This document shows positions 17,599-25,467 of a stretch of DNA of 64,000 bases, piece by piece. This stretch comes from Qipengyuania sp. SS22. GTDB taxonomy: Bacteria > Pseudomonadota > Alphaproteobacteria > Sphingomonadales > Sphingomonadaceae. The position numbers were made by a program, and so were the translations under genes. The notes under the pieces were generated by a model. That model saw nothing but the letters and a program-made list of their open reading frames with translations, searched no databases and was not told the origin of the DNA. The stretch covers positions 1,997,501 to 2,061,500 of the forward strand of contig NZ_CP107048.1 of assembly GCF_025736935.1 (NCBI RefSeq). The letters run 5' to 3'. The first letter of the stretch is position 1; each line of letters starts with the position of its first letter.

Positions 17599-20223
17599 AT
17601 GGCCGACACGCCCACCCCGATGATGCAGCAATATCTCGCGCTCAAGCGCGAGGCGGGCGATGCGCTGCTGTTCTACCGCATGGGCGATTTCTTCGAACTG
17701 TTCTTCGAGGATGCGCGGGTCGCCGCGGGCGTGCTCGATATCGCGCTCACCACGCGCGGCGAACATGCCGGGGAACCGGTGCCGATGTGCGGCGTGCCGG
17801 TGCATGCCGCCGAAGGCTATCTCGCGCGGCTGATCAAGGGCGGCTGCCGCGTCGCCATTGCCGAACAGACCGAGACGCCCGAGGAAGCGAAGGAACGCGC
17901 CCGGCGCGACGGGACGCCGGTATCCAAATCGCTGGTGGCGCGCGATATCGTGCGCTTCGTCACTGCCGGCACGCTGACCGAGGAAGCGCTGCTCGAACCG
18001 CGCCGCGCCAATCTGCTGGTGGCGGTTGCCCCGGTGCGCGACGGCGTGGGGCTGGCGTCCTGCGATATCTCGACCGGGCGGATGGAGCTGGAGCAATGCA
18101 CCCCCGATGCGCTCGACGCGGCGCTGGCACGGATGGGCGCGAGCGAAATGGTCGCACCCGATGACTGGGACGCTGCCCCCGCCGACATGATCGCCCGCCC
18201 GCGCGCCGATTTCCGCAGCGAAGATGGCGAAGCGCGGCTCAAGGCCATCCACGGGATCGCCACGCTCGACGGGCTGGGTGATTTTACGCGACCGATGCTG
18301 GCGGCGGCGGCGGGTCTGATCGCCTATCTCGACCATGCCGGACGCGGAACCCTGCCCTTCCTGCTGCCCCCGATCGCGCGCGGGACGGGCGCGCATCTGG
18401 CGATGGATGCAGCGACGCGGACCAGCCTGGAGATTCTCGAAGCGCAGGGCGGCGGGCGCCCGGGCAGCCTGATCGCCTGCGTCGATCGCTGCGCCACCGG
18501 CGCGGGCGCGCGCCAGCTGGCCGAAGACTTGTCCGCTCCGCTCGCGGATCGCGGCGCGATCGAGCAACGGCTGGCCAGCGTCCATCATTTCCACACCGAT
18601 CCGCTGCTGCGCGCCGACCTGCGCGCGGTGCTGCGGCAAGCACCCGATATCGGGCGCGCGCTGGGGCGGCTGGTTGCGGGGCGCGGCAGCCCGCGCGATC
18701 TCGGCCAGATCCGCGACGGCCTGTCCGAAGCGCGCCGGGTACGCGCGATGCTGAGCGACAGCACGGACCTGCCCGCGCTGCTACAACGGATGATCGAGGC
18801 GCTGGGCGGGCATGCGGCGCTGGTCGACCATCTCTCGCGCGCGCTGGTCCCCGCCCCGCCCACCGAGCGCGGCCAGGGCGGCTATGTCGCCAGCGGCTAC
18901 GACCATGCGCTCGACGCGCTGCGCGAAACCTCGGGCAATGCGCGCAAGGCAATCGCCGCGCTCGAGGCGAAGTATCGCGCGGATACCGGCACCCCCTCGC
19001 TCAAGATCAAGCACAACAAGGTGCTCGGCTATTTCATCGAAGTGCCCGCCAAGCACGGCGACAAGTTGATGGCGGCGGACAGCGGCTTCACCCACCGGCA
19101 GACCATGGCGGGCGCGGTGCGCTTCAATTCGCTCGGCCTGCACGAGGAAGCCACGCGCATCGCGGAAGCCGGCGCGCATGCGCTGGCGGCCGAGGAAGCG
19201 CATTTCGAAATGCTCGTCGGCGAGGTGGTGGCCGCGCGCGAAGCGATTGCCGCGACTGCCGCGGCGCTGGCGCGGATCGACGTATCGGCGGCGCTGGCCG
19301 AGCGTGCGGTCGAAGGCGACTGGGCCCAGCCCGAAATGCTCGACGAGCCCTGTCTCGAGATCACCGGCGGGCGGCATCCGGTGGTCGAGGCGGCGCTGGC
19401 GCAAGCCGGCGAGCGCTTCGTCGCCAATGATTGTTCGCTGGGAACCGATGACCGGCTGTGGCTGATCGGCGGGCCCAACATGGGCGGTAAATCGACCTTC
19501 CTGCGGCAGAATGCGCTGATCATGCTGCTGGCACAGGCGGGCAGTTTCGTGCCTGCCCGCGCTGCACGTATCGGGCTGGCCGACCGTCTGTTCAGCCGGG
19601 TCGGCGCGTCCGACAATCTTGCACGGGGACGCTCGACCTTCATGGTCGAGATGGTCGAGACCGCCGCGATCCTCAGCCAGGCGACCGCGCGCAGCTTCGT
19701 GATCCTCGACGAGGTCGGGCGCGGCACCTCGACCTATGACGGGATGGCGCTTGCCTGGGCAGTCGTCGAGGCGGTCCATGAGAACCTGCAATGCCGCTGC
19801 CTGTTCGCCACGCATTACCACGAGCTCTCACGCCTCGCGGACACCTGCGACAGACTGAGCCTGCACCATGTCCGCGCACGCGAATGGAAGGGCGACCTGG
19901 TGCTGCTGCACGAGCTTGCCAAGGGCGCGGCGGATCGCAGCTACGGGCTTTCGGTGGCCAAGCTGGCAGGTGTCCCCGCCCCTGTCATCAAGCGCGCGCG
20001 CACGGTGCTCGACAAGCTCGAAAAGGGCCGCGAACAGACCGGTGGGCTCGCCGCGGGACTGGGCGAACTGCCGCTGTTCGCAGCGACCGCGCAGCAGCCG
20101 GAGGACGAACCCGATGCGGTGCGGACTGCGCTCGAGACGCTCGATGTCGATGCGCTCTCGCCGCGTGAGGCGCTCGAGACGCTCTACGCGCTCAAGGCAC
20201 AGGCCAGCGAAACGGACACTTAA
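17599..20223 (+). CDS. mutS: DNA mismatch repair protein MutS
   Basis: MutS recognises base mismatches and small loops and recruits MutL. The 874-residue protein has full family length. The mismatch-reading Phe-x-Glu motif is visible as DFFELFFEDA in the N-terminal domain (about residues 30-40), and the ATPase domain carries Walker A GPNMGGKST near residue 624, the Walker B/D-loop region FVILDEVGRGTSTYDG and the C-terminal HYHELSRLAD element. The very C-terminus holds a short helix that in homologues mediates tetramerisation. It is followed 26 bases later by a small envelope protein gene. Confidence 0.97.
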   Translation: MADTPTPMMQQYLALKREAGDALLFYRMGDFFELFFEDARVAAGVLDIALTTRGEHAGEPVPMCGVPVHAAEGYLARLIKGGCRVAIAEQTETPEEAKERARRDGTPVSKSLVARDIVRFVTAGTLTEEALLEPRRANLLVAVAPVRDGVGLASCDISTGRMELEQCTPDALDAALARMGASEMVAPDDWDAAPADMIARPRADFRSEDGEARLKAIHGIATLDGLGDFTRPMLAAAAGLIAYLDHAGRGTLPFLLPPIARGTGAHLAMDAATRTSLEILEAQGGGRPGSLIACVDRCATGAGARQLAEDLSAPLADRGAIEQRLASVHHFHTDPLLRADLRAVLRQAPDIGRALGRLVAGRGSPRDLGQIRDGLSEARRVRAMLSDSTDLPALLQRMIEALGGHAALVDHLSRALVPAPPTERGQGGYVASGYDHALDALRETSGNARKAIAALEAKYRADTGTPSLKIKHNKVLGYFIEVPAKHGDKLMAADSGFTHRQTMAGAVRFNSLGLHEEATRIAEAGAHALAAEEAHFEMLVGEVVAAREAIAATAAALARIDVSAALAERAVEGDWAQPEMLDEPCLEITGGRHPVVEAALAQAGERFVANDCSLGTDDRLWLIGGPNMGGKSTFLRQNALIMLLAQAGSFVPARAARIGLADRLFSRVGASDNLARGRSTFMVEMVETAAILSQATARSFVILDEVGRGTSTYDGMALAWAVVEAVHENLQCRCLFATHYHELSRLADTCDRLSLHHVRAREWKGDLVLLHELAKGAADRSYGLSVAKLAGVPAPVIKRARTVLDKLEKGREQTGGLAAGLGELPLFAATAQQPEDEPDAVRTALETLDVDALSPREALETLYALKAQASETDT

Positions 20224-20249
20224 CCCGCTTGCGTGTAGGGTGCGTCGCT

Positions 20250-20654
20250 ATGGATGACGGACTGCCTCCCGGAGTGCTGAAAAAGCTGGCGATGGTCGGC
20301 CTTTTCCTGCTCGCCGTGCTGCTGCTGGTGGGCGGCGAAGACGACCCCGGACTGATCGGCCAGCTTGGCGACGGCGCACCGGGCGATGCCGACTATGGCG
20401 AACCGCGCGAGACAGAGGTCGTTTCGTCCAGCCCCGAGCCGCCGCCACCGGCACGGCGCCCGGACCCGTCGCTATCCGCATGGTATGCCGAGAGTGAAAC
20501 CTCCGGGCCCGCCGAACCGACACCGCTCTCCCCCGCCCCGCTCGATGACAGCTATCTGATCAACGATGCCGCACCGACCGTCGACACGTCAGCCTCGGCC
20601 CCGCCGCCTGGTGCGGTAGTGAGCCGGGAGGCCCCGCCCGAGATCATCGAGTAA
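20250..20654 (+). CDS. Hypothetical single-pass membrane protein with Pro/Glu-rich tail
   Basis: I do not recognise the family. The 134-residue product has one hydrophobic helix near the N-terminus (LKKLAMVGLFLLAVLLLVGG, about residues 10-29), followed by a long low-complexity region rich in Pro, Ser, Glu and Asp. This is the pattern of an inner-membrane-anchored protein with a disordered periplasmic tail. ATG 20250 is favoured over an in-frame GTG 21 bases upstream because it places the start just before the conserved-looking DDGLPPGVLKK. It follows mutS closely and precedes the DUF202 gene by 37 bases. Confidence 0.55.
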   Translation: MDDGLPPGVLKKLAMVGLFLLAVLLLVGGEDDPGLIGQLGDGAPGDADYGEPRETEVVSSSPEPPPPARRPDPSLSAWYAESETSGPAEPTPLSPAPLDDSYLINDAAPTVDTSASAPPPGAVVSREAPPEIIE

Positions 20655-20691
20655 CGGCGGAACCGGCGCGCCGATCCGCGATTGATATCCT

Positions 20692-21102
20692 ATGGCGCAA
20701 GACGATCCCCCCGACTATCCCGACAAGTCGACCGAATGGGCCGAATTGCGCACCGATCTTGCCGAAGACCGTAATATCATGGCGCTGGAGCGCACCTTTG
20801 CCGGGTGGATGCGCACCGCCTTCGCAGCGATCGGTATCGGCCTGGGGTTCAAGGCGGTCTTTGGCGCATTCGATCCGCCATGGCTGGCGAAGGCGATTGC
20901 GACGGTGTTCATCCTCGCGGGCGGGTGGCTGGCAATTACCGCACAGCGCCGTGCCTGTCATACGATGGCGAAGCTGAGTGCACACAAGTTCGAGGCCGTA
21001 TCGGCCCCGAACTTCCGTGTGCTTGCTTATGCGATTGCTGCCGGTGCGCTGATCCTGACCGCGGGTCTGTGGATCCTCAATGACGGCAGCCTGACGAACT
21101 AG
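20692..21102 (+). CDS. DUF202 (YidH-like) inner-membrane protein
   Basis: The 136-residue protein has the hallmark DUF202 N-terminal segment with conserved Glu/Arg before the first helix (AEDRNIMALERTFAGWMRTAF) and three predicted transmembrane helices (about residues 38-58, 65-82 and 108-128). DUF202 proteins are widespread small inner-membrane proteins of unknown function; E. coli YidH and YidG belong here. The 3' end overlaps the convergent gene at 21099-21437 by four bases. Confidence 0.85.
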   Translation: MAQDDPPDYPDKSTEWAELRTDLAEDRNIMALERTFAGWMRTAFAAIGIGLGFKAVFGAFDPPWLAKAIATVFILAGGWLAITAQRRACHTMAKLSAHKFEAVSAPNFRVLAYAIAAGALILTAGLWILNDGSLTN

Positions 21103-21437
21103 GTCCCGTCGCCGCGCAATCCGTCGGGTTTGGCGGGCTTGCCGTATTTGTCGACATTGTCGTCATGGTTGGGTTCGCCGCGATAGGCCGACATGTCGAT
21201 CCGGCCCGAGCTTTCCATGTCGCGCATGTGGTCGATCGTGTCTTGCGTCGAATCGCCCATCAGGTCGCTCTTGTTGTCGCCCTTGCTGCTTTCGGTTGGC
21301 GATCCCGTTTCGGGGGTCTGCGCTTCCTCGGACACTTCCTGCGCCTGGTTGCGATGATCGTCCTGCTCGTCGTTATGCGTTTCGGGCGCGAGGTCGGCCT
21401 GGCGCTCCTCCTGGCTGCTTACCTTCTTGTCGGTCAT
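21099..21437 (-). CDS. Small hydrophilic, acidic, probably disordered protein
   Basis: The 112-residue product is rich in Asp, Glu, Gln, Ser and Lys, has no hydrophobic segment and no recognisable domain, and looks intrinsically disordered. The best start is ATG 21437, eight bases after AAGGAGA; this gives MTDKKVSSQEERQADLAPE. Such hydrophilic proteins are often stress-related in alphaproteobacteria, but that is only an analogy. The gene faces DUF202 and lies just before a strongly palindromic intergenic region. Confidence 0.6.
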   Translation of the reverse strand: MTDKKVSSQEERQADLAPETHNDEQDDHRNQAQEVSEEAQTPETGSPTESSKGDNKSDLMGDSTQDTIDHMRDMESSGRIDMSAYRGEPNHDDNVDKYGKPAKPDGLRGDGT

Positions 21438-21547
21438 GCGTAGTCTCCTTTGCCTGACCAACGGAGAGCAAGGGCGCAGGGTTCCTGCGGAGATGTTTCT
21501 TGTAGGGTGCGCAAACGGCATCCGCCGCCAGCTAGCGGCTGCACCAG

Positions 21548-21610
21548 CCCACGCCCCCACCCGGCCACCCATAGAATATCGTGCCGTGAGTGGCCGGGTG
21601 GGGGCGTGGG
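21548..21610. repeat. Perfect 21-bp inverted repeat with a 21-base loop
   Basis: The arms 21548-21568 and 21590-21610 are exact reverse complements over 21 bases (opening CCCACGCCCCCACCCGGCCA) and enclose a loop of 21 bases that is notably less GC-rich (around ATAGAATATCG). It lies about 110 bases upstream of the start of the 21099-21437 gene and about 45 bases beyond the 3' end of the 3-hydroxybutyryl-CoA dehydrogenase gene, so it may terminate the latter or be a dispersed repeat unit. Its perfection and length are well above the other hairpins in the window. Confidence 0.85.
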
Positions 21611-21622
21611 ACGGAACAGCAA

Positions 21623-21644
21623 GGTCAGGACGGATGTCCTGACC
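21623..21644. terminator. 8-bp hairpin downstream of the 3-hydroxybutyryl-CoA dehydrogenase gene
   Basis: GGTCAGGA at 21623-21630 pairs with TCCTGACC at 21637-21644 around a six-base loop. It starts 12 bases past the stop codon of the minus-strand gene ending at 21656, a sensible place for a transcription terminator or mRNA 3' stabiliser. A T tract is lacking. Confidence 0.5.
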
Positions 21645-21655
21645 GCACCCACAAA

Positions 21656-22528
21656 CTACCGCGTCGGCACCGGCTCTTCGCCCGTGTAATCGTAGAACCC
21701 GCGACCCGTCTTGCGGCCGAGCCAGCCGGCCTCGACATACTTCACCAGCAGCGGTGCGGGGCGGTACTTGGCATCGCGGGTGGTCTTGTAGAGCACCATG
21801 ATGATGTCGAGGCAGGTGTCGAGCCCGACGAAATCGGCCAGTTGCAGCGGCCCCATCGGGTGGTTGAGGCCGAGGCGGCAGCCCTTGTCGATATCCTCGA
21901 TCCCGGCAGTCGACTGGCCCAGCACGAACACCGCTTCATTGATCATCGGCAGCAGGATGCGATTGACGACGAAGCCCGGCTCGTCCTGCGACAGCACGAC
22001 TTCCTTGCCCAGGCTTTCGGCAAAGGCGGTGGTGCGGTCGGTGGTCGTCTGCGCGGTCGCAAGGCCGGGGATGACCTCGATCAACTTCATCACCGGCACC
22101 GGGTTGAAGAAATGCAGCCCGATGAAGCGCGCGGGATCGGGCGCATAATTGGCCATCCGCGTGATCGGGATCGAGCTGGTATTCGAGGCCATGATCGCAT
22201 CGGCGGACAGGTATTGCCCGGCCTTTTCGAAGATCGCCTGCTTGATCGCTTCCTTCTCGGTCGCCGCCTCGATGATCAGGCTGGCGTCCTGCATCGGCGC
22301 GTAATCGGCGACCGGTGTGATGCGCCTCAGCGTGGCTTCGGCATCGGCGATCTCGATCTTGCCCTTGCCGACCAGCTTGCCCAGCGCCTTGTCGATCCCG
22401 GCGTGCGCCTGCTCGGCGACCTCCAGGCTGACATCGGCGAGCAGCACATCGATGCCGTTCGCGGCCACGGTCTGCGCTATTCCCGAGCCCATCTGGCCCG
22501 CACCGATGATGGCAACCGTATTGTTCAT
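21656..22528 (-). CDS. 3-hydroxybutyryl-CoA dehydrogenase
   Basis: The enzyme oxidises 3-hydroxyacyl-CoA (typically 3-hydroxybutyryl-CoA) to the 3-oxo form with NAD(P), in fatty-acid or phenylacetate breakdown or in acetoacetyl-CoA reduction. The 290-residue protein has the nucleotide-binding motif [11 protein letters not shown] at the N-terminus, the catalytic region with Ser/His ([28 protein letters not shown]) and the C-terminal dimer domain with [18 protein letters not shown] lies before ATG 22528. The gene is the last of a minus-strand run (HIG1 protein, adenosyltransferase, this gene). Confidence 0.92.
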   Translation of the reverse strand: MNNTVAIIGAGQMGSGIAQTVAANGIDVLLADVSLEVAEQAHAGIDKALGKLVGKGKIEIADAEATLRRITPVADYAPMQDASLIIEAATEKEAIKQAIFEKAGQYLSADAIMASNTSSIPITRMANYAPDPARFIGLHFFNPVPVMKLIEVIPGLATAQTTTDRTTAFAESLGKEVVLSQDEPGFVVNRILLPMINEAVFVLGQSTAGIEDIDKGCRLGLNHPMGPLQLADFVGLDTCLDIIMVLYKTTRDAKYRPAPLLVKYVEAGWLGRKTGRGFYDYTGEEPVPTR

Positions 22529-22595
22529 CGAAATTTCCTTCGCGTCTGCAGCATTGCCGCTGCACTAGCGAAGGTGCGGAGCGCTGGCTAGCGCC

Positions 22596-23174
22596 TCAGC
22601 GGTTGGCGCCAGGCACCCACTTCACGTCTGCGCGCCCATCATCATTGGCAACGCGCGCCAGCACGAAGAGGTAATCCGACAGGCGATTGATATAGGCGAG
22701 CGCCTCGCTGTTGGTGGGCATTTGCGCCGCCATCGCGGTCATTGCGCGCTCGGCTCGCCGGGCGGAGGCGCGGGCGACATGCAAGCGCGCAGCGGCTTCG
22801 CTCCCACCGGGAAGGACGAAGCTGGTCAGCGGTTCGAGCCGGGCATTCGCATCGTCGATTGCACTTTCGAGCCATGCGACCTGTCCCGCGACGATCCGCA
22901 GCACCATTTCCGAAGGCGCGAAATCGCCATCATCGCCCGCGGGCGTCGCCAGATCCGCACCGAGATCGAACAAATCGTTCTGGATACGATAGAGCGGTGC
23001 GGCGAATTCGCCGTCGGCCAGCGCAACTGCGGCCTGGCCAAGCGCGCTGTTGGCTTCGTCGACCGCGCCGATCGCTTCCATCCGCGCATCGTGCTTGGGC
23101 AGGCGCGAACCATCGACGAGACCGGTGGTGCCGTCATCACCCGTGCGGGTATAGATCTTGTTGAGCTTGACCAT
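22596..23174 (-). CDS. Cob(I)alamin adenosyltransferase (PduO type)
   Basis: This enzyme moves the adenosyl group of ATP onto reduced cobalamin to make coenzyme B12. The 192-residue product has the PduO/MMAB signature: N-terminal TRTGDDGTTGLVDGSRLPK (ATP-binding loop) and the C-terminal VLPGGSEAAARLHVARASARRAER helix pair. Such enzymes serve B12-dependent methylmalonyl-CoA mutase and ribonucleotide reductase; neither is in the window. It lies 67 bases before the 3-hydroxyacyl-CoA dehydrogenase and 19 bases after the HIG1-domain gene, all on the minus strand, and the three are probably one operon. Confidence 0.93.
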   Translation of the reverse strand: MVKLNKIYTRTGDDGTTGLVDGSRLPKHDARMEAIGAVDEANSALGQAAVALADGEFAAPLYRIQNDLFDLGADLATPAGDDGDFAPSEMVLRIVAGQVAWLESAIDDANARLEPLTSFVLPGGSEAAARLHVARASARRAERAMTAMAAQMPTNSEALAYINRLSDYLFVLARVANDDGRADVKWVPGANR

Positions 23175-23193
23175 GCTGCGGAGGCCGTCCGGC

Positions 23194-23424
23194 TCAGTTC
23201 GCGATGGCGAGGATCACGGCGACCACCACTACTGCCAGTGCTTGGTACTTGATGCGGGCGAACATCATCTTGTTCTGCATCAGCTGCATGTCGGTGGCAT
23301 CGGTCTGCTCACCACTTTCCAGATCGATCTTGGTGCTTTTCATGAAGGCGACGATCCCGCGGATGAGCGAGGCGACCACGAGAACCATCAGGATGACGAG
23401 GAGAATGATGAGGAATGTGTTCAT
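23194..23424 (-). CDS. HIG1-domain twin-transmembrane protein
   Basis: The 76-residue protein has two transmembrane helices (about residues 3-25 and 58-75) joined by a polar loop. Just before the second helix comes QNKMMFARIKYQALAV, which matches the Q-x3-R-x3-Q style motif of HIG1 (hypoxia-induced gene) proteins. In mitochondria these proteins associate with cytochrome c oxidase and respiratory supercomplexes, and in bacteria such as Rhodobacter related small proteins assist the oxidase. It is the first gene of the minus-strand run with the adenosyltransferase and the dehydrogenase; the link to either enzyme is unclear. Confidence 0.75.
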   Translation of the reverse strand: MNTFLIILLVILMVLVVASLIRGIVAFMKSTKIDLESGEQTDATDMQLMQNKMMFARIKYQALAVVVVAVILAIAN

Positions 23425-23436
23425 AGCCCAACGGAC

Positions 23437-24267
23437 TTAGGCGCTCGCGAGCGAAATGCCAGCCGGAAAACTGTGCAAGCGCAGTTGCTCTGCAAGCAAC
23501 AGTCCGTCCTCGCCCGCCTCCCGCCGATCGGCCAGCGATGGCGACCCGCGCCGCTTGGCGAGCTTCTGCCCGCTATCGTCCACCAGCAAGCCGTGATGGT
23601 GCCAGCGCGGCACCGGCAGGCCGAGCAGCGCCTGCAGCAGACGGTGGATCGGCGTTGCCGCGAACAGGTCCATTCCGCGCGCCACCAGCGTCACCCCGTC
23701 GGCTGCATCGTCGAGCGTCGCGGCAAGGTGATAGCTCGCGGGGGCATCCTTGCGCACGATCACCACATCGCCCGCCTCGCGCGGATCGGCGGTCTGCGGG
23801 CCGGCCAGCGCATCCTCCCATGTCAGCGCGCCGACATCGGCCAGCGCCCGCGCGACATCGAGCCGCAGCGCCGCGGGTCTGTCCGGATCGGGCGGACGGG
23901 TCTTGCACGTACCGGGATAGACCACGCCCTGCGACCCCATCTGCGGTGCGAGCGCCTCGATCTCGGCGCGCGTGCAGGTACAGCGATAGAGGTAGCCGCG
24001 CGCAAGCAGATCCTGCGCGGCGGCGGCATAGGCCGCGAGCCGGGTCGATTGCGCGGGCACTTCCTCCCATTCGAGCCCCAGCCACGCGAGATCGCGGCGA
24101 AACGCATCGGCCAGTTCGGGCCGCGACCGCGGGCCGTCGATATCCTCGATCCGCAGCAGGAACCGTCCCCCCGCCTGCCGCGCGAGGTCATGCGCGACCA
24201 CTGCCGAATAGGCATGACCCAGATGCAGCGGGCCGTTTGGACTGGGGGCAAAGCGGGTGACGGTCAT
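23437..24267 (-). CDS. gluQ: Glutamyl-Q tRNA(Asp) synthetase
   Basis: GluQ attaches glutamate to the queuosine base at the wobble position of tRNA-Asp. The 276-residue product is a truncated glutamyl-tRNA synthetase lacking the anticodon domain. It shows the HIGH-like motif (APSPNGPLHLGHAYSA), the zinc-ligand cysteine pattern (YRCTCTRAEI and a later GTCK) and a KMSKS-like KLAKRRGS. queC, needed for queuosine synthesis, is also in the window at 43.8-44.5 kb but is not linked. The gene lies between the HIG1 gene (13 bases downstream) and the divergent HNH gene. Confidence 0.93.
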   Translation of the reverse strand: MTVTRFAPSPNGPLHLGHAYSAVVAHDLARQAGGRFLLRIEDIDGPRSRPELADAFRRDLAWLGLEWEEVPAQSTRLAAYAAAAQDLLARGYLYRCTCTRAEIEALAPQMGSQGVVYPGTCKTRPPDPDRPAALRLDVARALADVGALTWEDALAGPQTADPREAGDVVIVRKDAPASYHLAATLDDAADGVTLVARGMDLFAATPIHRLLQALLGLPVPRWHHHGLLVDDSGQKLAKRRGSPSLADRREAGEDGLLLAEQLRLHSFPAGISLASA

Positions 24268-24393
24268 ACGTTCTGGAAAGGAGAGCGCGGAATAGCGCCG
24301 GTTGCGGATAAGTTTGTGGACAGCCTGTCTGTAACAGGCTTGACGCTTTTCCTTGCAAGTGCATTTTCTACTGCATCAGGGAGGAACGCACAG

Positions 24394-25002
24394 GTGTTCA
24401 GGGCCGAACTGCTTGAACGGGCCGCAAGGTTCCGCAGTACCGACGAAGATCCGACGCGTAATCTGCAGTCGTGCCCTTCGCTCGTCCTCAATGCCGATTA
24501 CACGCCGCTGTCCTATTACCCGCTGAGCCTGTGGCCGTGGCAGACCGCGATCAAGGCGATCTTCCTCGACCGGGTCGACGTGATCGAGACCTATGACCGC
24601 GAGGTCCATTCGCCTTCGCTCGACATGAAAATCCCCAGCGTGATCGCGCTCAAGCAATATGTGAAGCCGAGCGAATTTCCCGCGTTCACCCGCTTCAACC
24701 TGTTCCTGCGCGACCGCTTCAGCTGCCAGTTCTGCGGCGCGATGCACAATCTGACCTTCGACCACGTCGTCCCGCGCCGGCTGGGCGGCAAGACGACATG
24801 GGAAAACATCGCCACCGCCTGCGCGCCCTGCAACATGAAGAAGGGCGGGCGCACGCCGAAGCAGGCGGGGATGCAGCTTTACAACGAGCCGATCCGCCCG
24901 ACGCACTGGCAGCTGCAACAGCACGGCAAGCAGTTTCCGCCCAACTACCTCCACAAAACCTGGCGCGACTGGCTCTACTGGGACATCGAACTGGAGGCGT
25001 GA
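24394..25002 (+). CDS. HNH endonuclease family protein
   Basis: The 202-residue protein belongs to a conserved alphaproteobacterial HNH group. The N-terminal half carries the family stretch LVLNADYTPLSYYPLSLWPW, and the C-terminal half the HNH fold with two zinc-binding CxxC knuckles (FSCQFCG and CAPCN) and the catalytic histidines in LTFDHVVPRRLGG. HNH enzymes cut DNA, but no restriction or phage partner is nearby and the group's cellular role is unknown. The start is a GTG at 24394, preceded by GGGAGG. A TTGACG at about 24343 could be the -35 of its promoter; I see no strong -10. Confidence 0.85.
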   Translation: MFRAELLERAARFRSTDEDPTRNLQSCPSLVLNADYTPLSYYPLSLWPWQTAIKAIFLDRVDVIETYDREVHSPSLDMKIPSVIALKQYVKPSEFPAFTRFNLFLRDRFSCQFCGAMHNLTFDHVVPRRLGGKTTWENIATACAPCNMKKGGRTPKQAGMQLYNEPIRPTHWQLQQHGKQFPPNYLHKTWRDWLYWDIELEA

Positions 25003-25040
25003 GATAGTCCATCTAGGTCAATCTTACATCTTTTGGCGTT

Positions 25041-25415
25041 TCAGCTCAGGAATTTCTCTATCGCTACAAGCGCAAGCAACCAAAAAATGACCCGCAGACT
25101 CTTCCGTTGCCAAATTGGTTTAGAGTCCTCGTATGCGTCGACATCCGTAATTCTAATTCCTGGATCTTTGTAACGTCGACCACTCCAAGAATAAACCGAG
25201 CGAAACTTGGTCATCAAGTCCCCTCGCCTTGCTTCCGCCGAGTTCGAACGCGCAGCAATTAGATTTGCGTAGATGTGGCGACCCTGATCGCGATCATAAG
25301 CTTCCTTGCCCTCCCCTTTCCGAAGGGATGGGTGCGTCGGCCGCAGTCCGCAATCGATACAGGGGTCGAAAAGGCTGTATCTCGGCGCACCGCAATTGAG
25401 ACAGACTTGAGTCAT
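25041..25415 (-). CDS. Unrecognised low-GC gene: N-terminal zinc ribbon, C-terminal membrane anchor
   Basis: I do not recognise the family. The 124-residue product begins with a likely zinc ribbon (CLNCG and CIDCG, Cys at about 5, 8, 19 and 22), continues with a charged middle, and ends in one hydrophobic helix (SLRVIFWLLALVAIEKFLS, about residues 105-123), a tail-anchor layout. Base composition drops to roughly 50% GC, against about 65% around it, and codons such as AAA, AAT, ATT and TCT are common, so recent acquisition is likely. It lies between the HNH gene and the kynurenine operon, with no mobile element or repeat seen at its edges. Confidence 0.65.
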   Translation of the reverse strand: MTQVCLNCGAPRYSLFDPCIDCGLRPTHPSLRKGEGKEAYDRDQGRHIYANLIAARSNSAEARRGDLMTKFRSVYSWSGRRYKDPGIRITDVDAYEDSKPIWQRKSLRVIFWLLALVAIEKFLS

Positions 25416-25467
25416 GGGCTCCGCTTAGCTTCGGATGCTAAACAATGATTTACAACCGCGGCTCGGT

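Noticed and set aside
24361..25002. HNH protein as part of a restriction or retron-type defence locus
   Set aside because: Neither a methylase, a reverse transcriptase nor other defence genes flank it; the sequence group appears to be a widely conserved housekeeping-like HNH family of alphaproteobacteria.
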